Origin: Streptomyces sp. NBC_00576
GTDB taxonomy: Bacteria; Actinomycetota; Actinomycetes; Streptomycetales; Streptomycetaceae
Direction of reading: 5' to 3'
Length of the DNA stretch: 64,000 nucleotides
Assembly: GCF_036345175.1 (NCBI RefSeq)
Contig: NZ_CP107780.1
Span: 6,634,001 to 6,698,000, forward strand
Positions 23,822 to 33,219 of the stretch are shown in pieces. The translations under genes and the position numbers were made by a program. The stretch's first letter is position 1. The number at the start of each line of letters is the position of its first letter. The notes beneath the pieces are model-generated. The model did no database searches, was not told the origin of the DNA, and worked only from the letters and a program-made list of their open reading frames with translations.

Positions 23822-25207
23822 TCAACATCCGTTCCGGCGAGGGTAGTTCACGAGGCTTCCAGGAACGGGACGGCCGGCGCCGGGCAGTGCGCGGTGCAGC
23901 AGATGCAACTCGCCGACGGTGAGGCGGAGTTCGCCGACAGTCGCGCGCCAACGTATTCGGTCGGCATCGGCATCGACACCTGGCCCGCTCGGACCGGGTG
24001 TGCGCGGGTGACGCCGCGCCAGCCTCCGGCCCAGCGCCTGCCCCGGCGCCTCGACGTAACGCTGGCTCAGCACGCACAGCGGCAGCAGCACCGCGAAGAA
24101 GGCGATCTCCGGTAGGGGACTGTTGTGCCGCAGGCGGCCGATCGTGCCGTCGCTCACCGTCAGCAGCACCGGATGCAGCAGGTAGACCGAGTAGCTGATC
24201 GTGCCCAGCCCGATCAGCAGGCGCGGTACGCGGCGGTCCCGCAGTGCCAGTCCGACGCCGAAGGTGAGTACGGCCAGCAGGAACGCCGAGATCCAGGCGC
24301 GCCGCGTGAAGTGGTCCCCGTCGCCGTACCCGTACGCGCTTCCCACGGCGCAGGCGACGACCACGACCGCTGTGCAGGCCGCGTACCACCAACTGCTCCG
24401 GCCGTGCTCGGCCCGATGGACGACCGTGCCGAGGAACATCACGGCGAGGATCACCAGGCCCTCCCACACCGGGATGGTGCCGTTGAAGAGGACCAGTACG
24501 AGCGCCAAAGCCCCTCCCAACCCACCCCCGAACACGCGGAGTTGGGGCGATCTGGCGCTCGTACAGCAGATGGCGACCGTCAGGGCGATCGCGGTGAGGG
24601 CGACCAGTCGGCCGGTGCCGACCGCGTCGGAGAGGGCGGAGGGCGGGAGCGTGACCCCCGCCGCCACGCTCACGGCGGCGAGCCCGGCCAGGGTGAGGGC
24701 GACGGGCGCCGATCTCTCGTGCCGGCGGATGGTGAAGAGGGCGACGACGAGGAGGTAGAAAGCCATCTCGTAGGAGAGGGTCCACAGGACGAGGAGGAGG
24801 TTGGGGGTGCCCAACAACTCCTGGAACAGGGTGAGATGGGCGACGGCGGTGGTGGCGGCGCCGATTTCGGTGCGTGGCTCCGCGATGCCCAGCAGGCCGA
24901 GGGCGAGGACGGCGGCGACGGCTGCCGCGCACAGGGGGTAGATGCGGAACACCCGCCCGATCCAGAACGTCCGTACACAGCCCCGGCGTTCGAGCGACGC
25001 CGGGATGATGTAGCCGCTCACCAGGAAGAACACCATGATGCCGTACCGGCTGGTGTTGAACTCGGGCACCAGCTCCCGCCGGAACTCCGGCAGGAAGGAG
25101 TACGAGGAGTGGTCGAACACGACGACGAGCGCCGCGATGCCGCGCAGGGCGTCCAGCCAGCCCAGCCTGGCCAGGCGTTCCGTTGAGTCGTTCGGTGGGC
25201 TGGTCAT
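23822..25207 (-). CDS. Acyltransferase 3 family membrane protein
   Basis: 461 residues with about ten membrane segments. The family start is evident: L-D-A-L-R-G-I-A-A-L-V-V-V-F-D-H with the catalytic-type His, and R-Y-G-I-M-V-F-F-L-V-S-G-Y. These enzymes acetylate or acylate cell-surface sugars, peptidoglycan or antibiotics. The start overlaps the upstream membrane protein gene by four bases (ATGA), so it belongs to the ECF sigma operon. The C-terminal ~60 residues are cytoplasmic and Arg-rich. Confidence 0.9.
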   Translation of the reverse strand: MTSPPNDSTERLARLGWLDALRGIAALVVVFDHSSYSFLPEFRRELVPEFNTSRYGIMVFFLVSGYIIPASLERRGCVRTFWIGRVFRIYPLCAAAVAAVLALGLLGIAEPRTEIGAATTAVAHLTLFQELLGTPNLLLVLWTLSYEMAFYLLVVALFTIRRHERSAPVALTLAGLAAVSVAAGVTLPPSALSDAVGTGRLVALTAIALTVAICCTSARSPQLRVFGGGLGGALALVLVLFNGTIPVWEGLVILAVMFLGTVVHRAEHGRSSWWYAACTAVVVVACAVGSAYGYGDGDHFTRRAWISAFLLAVLTFGVGLALRDRRVPRLLIGLGTISYSVYLLHPVLLTVSDGTIGRLRHNSPLPEIAFFAVLLPLCVLSQRYVEAPGQALGRRLARRHPRTPGPSGPGVDADADRIRWRATVGELRLTVGELHLLHRALPGAGRPVPGSLVNYPRRNGC

Positions 25208-25842
25208 GGGGTGGGCTTCACGGGGACGCAGGGCTCGGACTGGTCTTCGGTCTTGGTCGTGGAGGAGTCGAGTGCGTAGCGCTCGACTTCGTAGGCGTGG
25301 ATCGCCCGCGGCTCGGCGCTGCCCTTGGTGTTCTCGAAAACCAGCACGTTGCCCTTGCTCAGGGTGACCTGCGCGGGCGCCGTCCAGGCGCTGGCGCGTT
25401 CAGCGATGGTGACGTCTCCGTCCTTCCCGGTCAGCAGGAGCTGGAGGGTCACCCCCCTGCCCCACGGCTTGCAGGTGTACCCGGGTGGGAGCACCGCCAC
25501 GTCCACCTCGATGCCGTCCGGGCGCAGTTCCTCCGCGAGGTCGTACTGGGCGTCGATGTCGATGGCCTCCTTGAGAGTGAGCGTGACCCTGTCGTCGCCG
25601 TGGTGTTGCACCGCGTACGCCATCGATTCGGCAGGCGTACCCGGTACGACCACCACGGCGAGTCCGGCCACAGCGCAGGTCGCCGCGGCGAGGGCGATCC
25701 GGCGCGGGGTGACCAGGCGCCCTACGGAGGTGCTCGTCCCACGCTCACCTGTGTCGACCTCTGTCGATACGGCCTCGCGCAGCTCGATCTCCCGCTTCAG
25801 CTCCTGCAGGAGCCGGTCCTCGAACGCTGTCCTCGGGCTCAT
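25204..25842 (-). CDS. Putative membrane protein following an ECF sigma gene (anti-sigma candidate)
   Basis: 212 residues. The cytoplasmic N-terminus is ~50 residues (FEDRLLQELKREIELRE), followed by one membrane helix (residues ~50-68, LAAATCAVAGLAVVVV) and a ~145-residue extracytoplasmic domain with two cysteines. No zinc-binding H-x3-C-x2-C anti-sigma motif is present. It overlaps both the sigma gene and the acyltransferase gene by ATGA. Position and topology suggest it senses the surface and restrains the sigma factor, but this is inference. Confidence 0.75.
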   Translation of the reverse strand: MSPRTAFEDRLLQELKREIELREAVSTEVDTGERGTSTSVGRLVTPRRIALAAATCAVAGLAVVVVPGTPAESMAYAVQHHGDDRVTLTLKEAIDIDAQYDLAEELRPDGIEVDVAVLPPGYTCKPWGRGVTLQLLLTGKDGDVTIAERASAWTAPAQVTLSKGNVLVFENTKGSAEPRAIHAYEVERYALDSSTTKTEDQSEPCVPVKPTP

Positions 25843-26495
25843 GCCTCGCCCCTCCTGACGTACAGCAGTGATGTGTCCGGCGCCGTCTCCACAGCCGTGG
25901 AAGCCACCGTGGAATCCGCCTTGGAAGCCGCCCCGGAGCCCGCTTCCCCGCGCAGCGCCTTGCGTGCCCGGTGCAGTCGGACCCGGGCCGTGACCTGGCG
26001 GATGCCCAGCGCGGCGGCCGCCTCCGGGAGCGTGAGCTGGTCGACCACGATCAGTTCCAGCACGGCCCGCTCGCCCTCGGGCAGTCGTTCGAGAGCGGCC
26101 AGGGCGCGCCGCCCGGGGCTCTCCGCGTCGAGCTTGTCCTCGATGCGGACTATGTCGTCGGGCTCCAGCAGTCGCCGCCCGAAGAAGCGCCGGTCCCGCT
26201 CGGCCTCGCGGGCGACCCGGCGCCGCTCCGACGAGACGACGTTGCGCGCGATGCCGTACAGCCAGGCCGTCTCGCTGCCCAGGCGCGGCTGGTAGGTGTG
26301 GGCCGAGTCGAGAACGGCGAGGAAGATCTCGGCCGTCAGGTCGGCCGCGGTGTGGGGGTCGTCGACGCGCCGGGCCACGAACCGCAACACCGCGTCCACA
26401 TGGCGCCGGTAGAACGCTTCGAACAGCTCCGGGTCCCGCACGGCCTCGGCGGGCCCACTCCGTAACCTTTCCGGCTTCGCGCCATCCACCGGCAT
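25839..26495 (-). CDS. ECF-type RNA polymerase sigma factor
   Basis: 218 residues. Region 2 is recognisable (FEAFYRRHVDAVLRFVARRV...TADLTAEIFLAVL, then AWLYGIARNV), as is region 4 (ALERLPEGERAVLELIVVDQLTLPEAAAALGI...RLHRARKAL). A ~30-residue Ala/Thr/Ser-rich tail follows. The three-gene ATGA-coupled operon (sigma, membrane protein, acyltransferase) suggests control of a cell-surface modification. The start at 26495 has GGAGATG close upstream. Its own promoter lies in the 325-bp divergent region. Confidence 0.92.
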   Translation of the reverse strand: MPVDGAKPERLRSGPAEAVRDPELFEAFYRRHVDAVLRFVARRVDDPHTAADLTAEIFLAVLDSAHTYQPRLGSETAWLYGIARNVVSSERRRVAREAERDRRFFGRRLLEPDDIVRIEDKLDAESPGRRALAALERLPEGERAVLELIVVDQLTLPEAAAALGIRQVTARVRLHRARKALRGEAGSGAASKADSTVASTAVETAPDTSLLYVRRGEA

Positions 26496-26820
26496 CTCCT
26501 TCGCGTCTGCTCGTAGTGGCTCTTACACCTGTTCTTGGGCGGAGACGCGAAAAGCGTTACGGGGCTCCCATGAGCGATACGGATACCAGATGCGCCCTGG
26601 AATCCCTGCGTTCCAATTGACTCGAACTGGATTCCGATTAATGGGCCGAGGAGGCACGGTGGGGCCTGCGGGGGGTCGTTCGAGCGTTCGAATTCACCCA
26701 AACCGCCACCGCCGCGCTTCGACCGATTCCTGTCTATTAATGCCGCATATTCGTCAATTTCTTAAGTGCTCCTGGTCACTATTGGTTGATCCCCGAATGG
26801 CGATGGGCATCTTGATCATC
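26496..26820. other. Divergent regulatory region between sigma factor and acyl-CoA oxidase
   Basis: 325 bp with a clearly lower GC content in its right half (26600-26800). It must hold promoters for both divergent genes. I see no perfect palindrome and cannot place an ECF autoregulatory promoter with confidence. Confidence 0.5.
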
Positions 26821-28611
26821 ATGACCACGGAGACACGCACGCCCCATCCAGTCCTTGACCAAGCCGCCATCACCAGCCTCCTCTTCAGTGATGGCGCGGA
26901 CGGAAACGAGGTCCACGGCCGCTGGCGCAAAGCGGTCTCGGACGAACTGTTCCGGTATCGGCCCGGACTGGGGACCCAGCAGCGATGGCAGCTCGCCTAC
27001 GAGCGGCTGCGAGCCCTGAACAAACAGGTTCCCTCGCCCGAACACTTCGCCAACGACCCGCGCGGACTCGCGGCGTTGCACGAGTGGACCTGCCCCGTGG
27101 ACGGTGCGACGGTCACCGTCGCCGGTATTCACTACAACCTCTTTCTCGGCAGCGTCGTCGACGACAAGGTCTCCCCGCCACGCGAGTTGACGGACTTCGC
27201 CACCATGTCCCGGATGGGGACGTTCCTGTGCACCGAGCGCGCGCACGGCAACGACGTACCGGCGCTGGAGACCGTCGCCCGGTACGACAGGGAGCGCGAC
27301 GAGTTCGTTCTGCACACCCCGCACCCCGGGGCGCAGAAGTACATGCCCAACACCAGCTCGGCGGGCGGCCCCAAGACCGCGGTGGTCGCTGCCCGGCTGA
27401 TCGTCGACGACAAGTACCTGGGCGCCTTCCTCTTCCTCACCCCGCTGAGCGACGAGTACGGCACCCTGCCCGGCATCACCGTCACCCTGCTGCCGGAGCG
27501 CGTCGGCGCCACGGTTGACCACTGCGCCACGAACTTCGACAACGTACGGCTGCCCCGCACCGCCCTCATCCAGGGCGCCCACGGACAACTCCTGCCCGAC
27601 GGAAGCCTCGTCAGCTCCGTCGGCAGTCCCCGCAAGCGGTTCATCCACGCCATCAGCCGCGTCACCGCGGGCAAGCTGTGCATGAGCGCCAGCGGGCTCG
27701 GGGTGGCCCGTACGGCACTCGCGATCGCCGTCCGGTACTCGTACACCCGGCACATATCCGGGCCGGTCGCCGGGCAGCGCGTCCCGCTCGCCGCCCACCG
27801 CAGCCACCACAGCCGCCTCCTCGACCACACCGCCACCGCCTACGCCATGACCTTCCTGCACCGGGCGGCCACCGAACGCTGGGTCACCCACACGCCCGAG
27901 GACCGCGCGGACGCCGAGCGCCTGGTCGCCGTCACCAAGGGGTGGGTCACCTGGCGGGCCCGCGAGATCGCCACCGAGAGCCGGGAGCGGTGCGGCGCCC
28001 GGGGGCTGTTCCCCGTGAACGGAATCGCCGCCATGGCCGGTGACATGGACGGCGCGATCACCGCCGAGGGCGACAACGTGGCGATCTGGTGCAAGGCCGG
28101 CGCCGAGATGATCTTCGGGCACGACCTGGCGGCGGAGCCCGTCCGGCCCACCGGTGACGAGCCGTTGACCGACTCGGGACTGCTGCGCCGCGCCCTCACC
28201 ACCGCCGAGCGCTACTGGCACCTCGCCGCCCGTCGCGATCTGCGGCGCGGTGGCGGCGGCGACGCCCTCGGCCGCTGGAACAACGCGTCCGACGCCGCCC
28301 TCAACCTCGTCGAGGCGTACACGGTCGGCCAGGCCGCCGACGCTTTACTGGCCGCCTGCGCCCGCGCGTCCGACCCGATCACGCGCGCCGTCCTGGAGGA
28401 CCTGAGCGCGCTCTTCCTCCTCCGCCAGGTCAGCGCCCGCAGCGGCCTGCTGCTCGCCGAACAGGCCCTCACCGCCGACCAGGTACGCGCTCTGCCGGAG
28501 ACCCTGCACGCCCTCACGACCCGGCTCGCCCCGCACCTCAGCACCCTGACGCAGGCCTTCGACGTCCCGGAGGAACACCTCTCGGCGCTGCCGATGCTGA
28601 GCGGCGTCTGA
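26821..28611 (+). CDS. Acyl-CoA oxidase/dehydrogenase family protein
   Basis: 596 residues, the length of peroxisomal-type acyl-CoA oxidases rather than ~380-residue dehydrogenases. Family features include T-E-R-A-H-G-N-D in the flavin-binding middle domain, NFDNVRLPR, R-Y-S-Y-T-R for FAD contacts, and E-G-D-N-V-A-I-W in the C-terminal domain. It would oxidise acyl-CoA to trans-2-enoyl-CoA with transfer to oxygen. In-frame ATGs at 26797 and 26803 are alternative starts, and no clear ribosome site decides between them. It is divergent from the ECF sigma gene, with no beta-oxidation partners adjacent. Confidence 0.88.
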   Translation: MTTETRTPHPVLDQAAITSLLFSDGADGNEVHGRWRKAVSDELFRYRPGLGTQQRWQLAYERLRALNKQVPSPEHFANDPRGLAALHEWTCPVDGATVTVAGIHYNLFLGSVVDDKVSPPRELTDFATMSRMGTFLCTERAHGNDVPALETVARYDRERDEFVLHTPHPGAQKYMPNTSSAGGPKTAVVAARLIVDDKYLGAFLFLTPLSDEYGTLPGITVTLLPERVGATVDHCATNFDNVRLPRTALIQGAHGQLLPDGSLVSSVGSPRKRFIHAISRVTAGKLCMSASGLGVARTALAIAVRYSYTRHISGPVAGQRVPLAAHRSHHSRLLDHTATAYAMTFLHRAATERWVTHTPEDRADAERLVAVTKGWVTWRAREIATESRERCGARGLFPVNGIAAMAGDMDGAITAEGDNVAIWCKAGAEMIFGHDLAAEPVRPTGDEPLTDSGLLRRALTTAERYWHLAARRDLRRGGGGDALGRWNNASDAALNLVEAYTVGQAADALLAACARASDPITRAVLEDLSALFLLRQVSARSGLLLAEQALTADQVRALPETLHALTTRLAPHLSTLTQAFDVPEEHLSALPMLSGV

Positions 28612-28726
28612 CCCGCCTGGCCTGTTTGACCCGTTTGAACCGTCTGATCTTGAGCTGCGACGGGACGACTCTTGGCCTAATAATGACGTGCTCATGACGC
28701 GTAGGAGGGATGCGCAACTGATGTGT

Positions 28727-28768
28727 GCCGGGCGTGTGGGGGATGTACGCCCGGCCGATCGATCGGCC
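28727..28768. terminator. Overlapping hairpin and 16-bp palindrome between convergent genes
   Basis: GCCGGGCGT (28727-28735) pairs with ACGCCCGGC (28747-28755) across an 11-nt loop. The perfect palindrome GGCCGATCGATCGGCC (28753-28768) follows, ending right at the permease stop. It is well placed as a bidirectional terminator; the two structures are mutually exclusive over three bases. Confidence 0.65.
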
Positions 28769-30154
28769 TCAGGCCGCCCTCCGCAACACCCGGTACAGCC
28801 CCGCACTCACCACGAACCCCACCAGACACGTGATGTCGCCGAAGGACGGCCACTGCTCCGGCACCCAGCCCACGTACTTCTCCTGGTTCGAGAAGAGCGG
28901 CACCGACACCGCGATGCCCGCCAACAGGGCAGCCACTCCAGGCCAGTTGGCGAAGGACCTGTCGGACAGCCGCGCGCTCAGCGCCTCCACCGGCGTCCGC
29001 GCCTGCAACCACCGCTCCACCAGAACCACCCCCAGCCACGGCCCCACCCAGTAGGCGATCACCAGCAGAAACGCCTCGTACGCGTGCCCCGCGTCCGACA
29101 GCGACGACCAGGCCGCCGCCGTACCCGCCAGCCCGCACAGCACCACGATCGCGCCGCGCCCCAGCCACACGGGCAGCCGCAGACCCAGGGAAGTGATCGA
29201 CATCGCGGAGGAGTAGACGTTCAGGGCGTTCGCCGAGACCGCGCCCAGGATGATCGCCAGCAGTACCAAGTCGCTGAGCCAGCCCGGGAGATGACCCGTG
29301 AAGGCCGCCGTCGGGGTCGCGCCCTCGGGAGCGACGATCGTCGCGGAGGCGGCGCCGATCAGCGCCACGACGGAGACGGACACGAACAGGCCCACGGCCG
29401 GGTGGAGCGCGGTGCGCAAGCGGTTCGCCGTACGCGGGAGATAGCGGGAGTAGTCCGAGGCGCCCGGGTTCCAGCCGGCCGTGTAACCCCAGGCCGCGCT
29501 GAAGGCGAGCAGGAAACCGCCGATGCCGCCGCCGGCGCCCGGCGCACTCAGGTCGGCCTCCTTGAACGTCCAGACACCGGCCAGCAGAAAGACGACGGCC
29601 AGCGCCGGGAACGCGTACTTCTCGAAGGCGTGCACGAAGTTGTGGCCGATGAAGCCGATCACGATCTCCGCCGCCACCACGAGCAGCAGGGAGGGGAGCG
29701 GACGCAGGTCGGTCAGCGTGTTGAGCGCGAAAGCGGCGCTCACACTGTTGACCGCGAACCAGCCGACGCCCGCGACAAGCGCGTTCACACCGGCGGGCAG
29801 CAGATTCCCCCTGTACCCGAAGGCGAACCGGCCTATCGCCATCTGCGGTACGCCGAACCGGGGCCCGTCGAGGGAGAGGATCCCGTGCGTCAGCGAACCG
29901 AGCGCGGTGCCCAGCAGCAGGGCCGCGGACGCCTGCCAGAAGTTCAGGCCGAAGAAGAGGACCGAGATCACGCCGATGTAGACGGTCGCGAACTCGATGT
30001 TCGGAGAGGCCCAGGTCCACAGCAACTGGAGCGGGGCACCGTGCCGTTCGGCGTCCGGGATGGGATCCGCGCCCGCCGTCTCGACGGCGATGACCTTGTC
30101 GCCGTACTCAGGGGCCGGGGTCGCGGGAGGAGTACTGGCCGGAGCAGTCGTCAT
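28769..30154 (-). CDS. NCS1 family nucleobase:cation symporter (cytosine permease-like)
   Basis: 461 residues with about twelve membrane segments. NCS1 features include W-T-W-A-S-P-N-I-E-F near the first helix, G-P-R-F-G-V-P-Q-M in the loop before helix 3, and Y-T-A-G-W-N-P-G-A-S-D-Y-S-R-Y in the middle. The last is typical of CodB-like cytosine/purine permeases. It would import a nucleobase or related ring with a cation. It is convergent with the acyl-CoA oxidase and not next to the cytosine deaminase, so a functional link is only a guess. The start at 30154 lacks a strong ribosome site; 30178 is possible. Confidence 0.9.
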   Translation of the reverse strand: MTTAPASTPPATPAPEYGDKVIAVETAGADPIPDAERHGAPLQLLWTWASPNIEFATVYIGVISVLFFGLNFWQASAALLLGTALGSLTHGILSLDGPRFGVPQMAIGRFAFGYRGNLLPAGVNALVAGVGWFAVNSVSAAFALNTLTDLRPLPSLLLVVAAEIVIGFIGHNFVHAFEKYAFPALAVVFLLAGVWTFKEADLSAPGAGGGIGGFLLAFSAAWGYTAGWNPGASDYSRYLPRTANRLRTALHPAVGLFVSVSVVALIGAASATIVAPEGATPTAAFTGHLPGWLSDLVLLAIILGAVSANALNVYSSAMSITSLGLRLPVWLGRGAIVVLCGLAGTAAAWSSLSDAGHAYEAFLLVIAYWVGPWLGVVLVERWLQARTPVEALSARLSDRSFANWPGVAALLAGIAVSVPLFSNQEKYVGWVPEQWPSFGDITCLVGFVVSAGLYRVLRRAA

Positions 30155-30249
30155 GCGGAATAAGTGTCCGGCCCGCACCAGGTCCGGCCCAGGGGCGCAT
30201 TGTCCGCTTCGGGGGGCTCGTCGGCGTACAGCTTGTACGGGTTACGCGG

Positions 30250-30639
30250 TTACTTCTCGGGGTCCTCGCCGCTCTCCCGGCGCTTCAGCTCCTCCTCGCG
30301 GCGGCGCAGGTCGGCCTCCCAGTCCCGCAGATGGGCGTCGTCGTCCACCACGGGCCCTGAGTCCTCGACGTTCTCGTCCTTGAGGGACTTCAGGAACTCC
30401 GGGTTGTCGTCAGGGGCGACCCACTGGCCGCCCGAGGAACTGCCCAGGCGCTGCGAGGTGGCACGGTCGCGGCCGATGATCAGCCACGAGACGGAGCCGA
30501 CCAGCGGGAACAGGAGGATGAGGATGGCCCACACGGGTTTGGGCATGAAGCGGACATCCTTCTCCTGCGTGGTGACGCAGCCGATGAACGCGTAGATGCT
30601 CAGTGCGAGAGGCACCAGGATCAACAGCACCCGCAGCAT
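30250..30639 (-). CDS. PLD-nuclease N-terminal domain membrane protein
   Basis: 129 residues. Two N-terminal membrane helices (LRVLLILVPLALSIYAFIGC and PVWAILILLFPLVGSVSWLIIGR) match the PLDc_N domain found ahead of cardiolipin synthases, here without a phospholipase D domain. The C-terminal half is soluble, acidic and then Arg/Glu-rich, ending in a likely coiled coil. AAGGGGA precedes the ATG. It is divergent from mqnL by ~100 bp. A role in membrane lipid synthesis or sigma control has been suggested for such proteins, but I cannot support one here. Confidence 0.8.
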   Translation of the reverse strand: MLRVLLILVPLALSIYAFIGCVTTQEKDVRFMPKPVWAILILLFPLVGSVSWLIIGRDRATSQRLGSSSGGQWVAPDDNPEFLKSLKDENVEDSGPVVDDDAHLRDWEADLRRREEELKRRESGEDPEK

Positions 30640-30736
30640 GTATTCGGTCCCCTTGAGTCGCTGTCCGGGCGCACTGACGGTCGCGTCCGGCCCCCGCTGG
30701 CAGGTCCAGGGTAGTGCGTAACGGATACTGGAACGC

Positions 30737-32194
30737 ATGGCTTACGACGATCTTCGCTCCCTGCTCAGGGCGCTGGAGCGCGAGGGCGACCTCAAGCGCA
30801 TCAAGGCCGAGGTGGACCCGTACCTGGAGGTCGGGGAGATCGTCGACCGGGTGCAGAAGGCAGGCGGGCCCGCGCTGCTCTTCGAGAACGTGCGCGGGTC
30901 GGCGATGCCGCTGGCGATGAACGTGTTCGGCACCGACCGGCGGCTGCTCAAGTCGCTGGGGCTGAAGTCGTACGCGGACATCAGTGACCGGATCGGCGGG
31001 CTGCTGAAGCCCGAGCTGCCGCACGGCTTCGTGGGTGTGCGGGAGGCCTTCGGCAAGCTCGGCACGATGGTCCACGTACCGCCGAAGAAGGTGAAGTCGG
31101 ACAACGCGCCCGTGCAGGAGGTCGTCCTCAAGGGCGACGAGGTGGACCTCGACAGCCTCCCGGCCCTCTTCACCTGGCCCGAGGACGGCGGTTCCTTCTT
31201 CAACCTGGGGCTGACGCACACCAAGGACCCGGAGTCCGGCGTACGCAACCTCGGCCTCTACCGCCTCCAGCGGCACGACAAGCGCACGATCGGCATGCAC
31301 TGGCAGATCCACAAGGACAGCCGCAACCACTACCAGGTGGCGGCACGCAAGGGCGAGCGCCTGCCGGTCGCCATCGCCTTCGGCTGCCCGCCCGCCGTCA
31401 CCTACGCGTCGACGGCCCCCCTTCCCGGTGACATCGACGAATACCTGTTCGCCGGGTTCATCGCGGGCAAGCGGATCGAGATGGTCGACTGCAAGACGGT
31501 GCCGTTGCAGGTGCCGGCGCAGGCGGAAGTGGTGCTGGAGGGCTGGCTGGAGCCCGGCGAGATGCTCCCCGAGGGCCCCTTCGGCGACCACACGGGTTTC
31601 TACACCCCGCAGGAACCCTTCCCGGCGCTCACGATCGACTGTGTGACGATGCGGCGGCGCCCGCTGCTCCAGTCGATCGTCGTCGGCCGGCCGCCCACGG
31701 AGGACGGCCCGCTGGGTCGCGCCACGGAACGCTTCTTCCTGCCCCTGCTGAAGATCATCGTCCCGGACATCGTGGACTACCACCTCCCCGAGGCCGGCGG
31801 ATTCCACAACTGCGCGATCGTCGCGATCGACAAGAAGTACCCGAAACACGCGCAGAAGGTGATGCACGCGGTCTGGGGCGCCCACATGATGTCCCTGACC
31901 AAACTGATCATCGTCGTCGACTCGGACTGCGACGTCCACGATCTGCACGAGGTCGCCTGGCGCGCCCTCGGCAACACGGACTACGCCCGCGACCTGACCG
32001 TCGTCGAAGGCCCTGTCGACCACCTCGACCACGCCTCCTACCAGCAGTTCTGGGGCGGCAAGGCGGGCATCGACGCGACCCGTAAGTGGCCCGAGGAGGG
32101 GTACACGCGGGACGGCGGGTGGCCCGAGATGGTGCTGCCGGACCCGGACACGGCGGCGAAGGTCGACAGACGCTGGAAGGAATACGGCCTGTGA
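30737..32194 (+). CDS. mqnL: UbiD-family decarboxylase, futalosine menaquinone pathway
   Basis: 485 residues. The UbiD fold is recognised by N-V-F-G-T-D-R-R, the E-G-P-F-G-D-H-T-G-F-Y motif with catalytic Glu and Asp, and the prenylated-FMN contact stretch H-W-Q-I-H-K-D. It would remove the ring carboxylate of the prenylated 1,4-dihydroxy-6-naphthoate intermediate, using prenyl-FMN made by the UbiX-like mqnM product. The start of mqnP overlaps its stop as GTGA. Gene order mqnL-mqnP-mqnM matches the streptomycete late menaquinone cluster (SCO4490-4492 from memory). Confidence 0.92.
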   Translation: MAYDDLRSLLRALEREGDLKRIKAEVDPYLEVGEIVDRVQKAGGPALLFENVRGSAMPLAMNVFGTDRRLLKSLGLKSYADISDRIGGLLKPELPHGFVGVREAFGKLGTMVHVPPKKVKSDNAPVQEVVLKGDEVDLDSLPALFTWPEDGGSFFNLGLTHTKDPESGVRNLGLYRLQRHDKRTIGMHWQIHKDSRNHYQVAARKGERLPVAIAFGCPPAVTYASTAPLPGDIDEYLFAGFIAGKRIEMVDCKTVPLQVPAQAEVVLEGWLEPGEMLPEGPFGDHTGFYTPQEPFPALTIDCVTMRRRPLLQSIVVGRPPTEDGPLGRATERFFLPLLKIIVPDIVDYHLPEAGGFHNCAIVAIDKKYPKHAQKVMHAVWGAHMMSLTKLIIVVDSDCDVHDLHEVAWRALGNTDYARDLTVVEGPVDHLDHASYQQFWGGKAGIDATRKWPEEGYTRDGGWPEMVLPDPDTAAKVDRRWKEYGL

Positions 32195-33099
32195 GTTCCG
32201 CATCCGCATCCGCCGCACTGCCCCAGCCGGGCCGCACCAAGGCCTTCCTGCGCCTGGTGATGATCGAGCACTCGGTCTTCGCGCTGCCCTTCGCCTACAT
32301 CGCGGCGCTGACGGCGATGTTCCAGATGGACAAGAACATCCACTGGGGCCGACTGCTTCTGGTGACCGTCTGCATGGTCGGTCTGCGCACCTTCGCGATG
32401 GCGGTCAACCGGATCATCGACCGTGAGATCGACGCCCGTAACCCGCGCACGGCCCACCGTGAACTGGTCACGGGCGCGATGTCGGTGAAGCACGCCTGGA
32501 CCGGCGCCCTGATCGCCGTCGTCGTCTTCCTCGGTTCGGCCGCCCTCCTGAACCCCCTGTGCCTGGCCCTCGCCCCCGTCGCGGTGATCCCGATGGTGGT
32601 GTACCCGTACGGCAAACGGTTCACGAACTTCCCCCAGGCCATCCTGGGCCTCGCCCAAACCATGGGCCCGGTCGGCGGCTGGCTGGCGATCACGGGGGAG
32701 TGGTCCTGGGACGCGGTGATCCTCGGTCTCGCGGTCGGCATCTGGATCGGCGGCTTCGACCTGATCTACGCCTGCCAGGACATCGAGACGGACCGTGAGA
32801 CCGGCGTCCTGTCGGTGCCCGCACGCTTCGGCATCCCGGCGGCGGTGTGGAGCGCGCGGGTCTGTCACGCCCTGACGACGGGCCTGTTCGTCTGGTACGC
32901 GCTGGTCACGGACGCGGGCGCGTTCTTCTGGCTGGGGCTGCTGATCGTGGCGGGGGCGTTCGTGTACGAGCACAGGATCGTGCGGCCGCATGATCTGTCG
33001 CGACTCAACAGGGCGTTCTTCTCGACGAACGGCTTTATCGGGATCAGCCTTTTCGTCTGCGCGCTGCTGGATCTGCTCGTCCGCGGGCTCACGATCTGA
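32191..33099 (+). CDS. mqnP: UbiA-family prenyltransferase, menaquinone biosynthesis
   Basis: 302 residues with eight or nine membrane helices. The two Asp-rich motifs of UbiA enzymes are present: NRIIDREIDARN near residue 70 and DIETDRETG near residue 195. These bind Mg2+ and the polyprenyl diphosphate. It attaches the isoprenoid tail to 1,4-dihydroxy-6-naphthoate in the futalosine route. The GTG start overlaps the mqnL stop by four bases, so translation is coupled. Confidence 0.93.
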   Translation: MSSASASAALPQPGRTKAFLRLVMIEHSVFALPFAYIAALTAMFQMDKNIHWGRLLLVTVCMVGLRTFAMAVNRIIDREIDARNPRTAHRELVTGAMSVKHAWTGALIAVVVFLGSAALLNPLCLALAPVAVIPMVVYPYGKRFTNFPQAILGLAQTMGPVGGWLAITGEWSWDAVILGLAVGIWIGGFDLIYACQDIETDRETGVLSVPARFGIPAAVWSARVCHALTTGLFVWYALVTDAGAFFWLGLLIVAGAFVYEHRIVRPHDLSRLNRAFFSTNGFIGISLFVCALLDLLVRGLTI

Positions 33100-33207
33100 C
33101 TCGATCGAGTGATCGGTCACCGCTCGGCAAGTTCACCGAGGCCACCGCTCGTCTCCCCGTGGTCCCCAAGGACAGCGCCCTGTCCTGAACACGGTCCCGT
33201 CCGCCGG

Positions 33208-33213
33208 TAGGCT
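33208..33213 (+). promoter_or_regulatory. Candidate -10 box for a leaderless mqnM transcript
   Basis: TAGGCT lies six bases before the GTG at 33220, so transcription would start at or within a base or two of the start codon. No ribosome-binding sequence fits between. mqnM would then be expressed independently of mqnL-mqnP. Confidence 0.45.
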
Positions 33214-33219
33214 CAGGGT

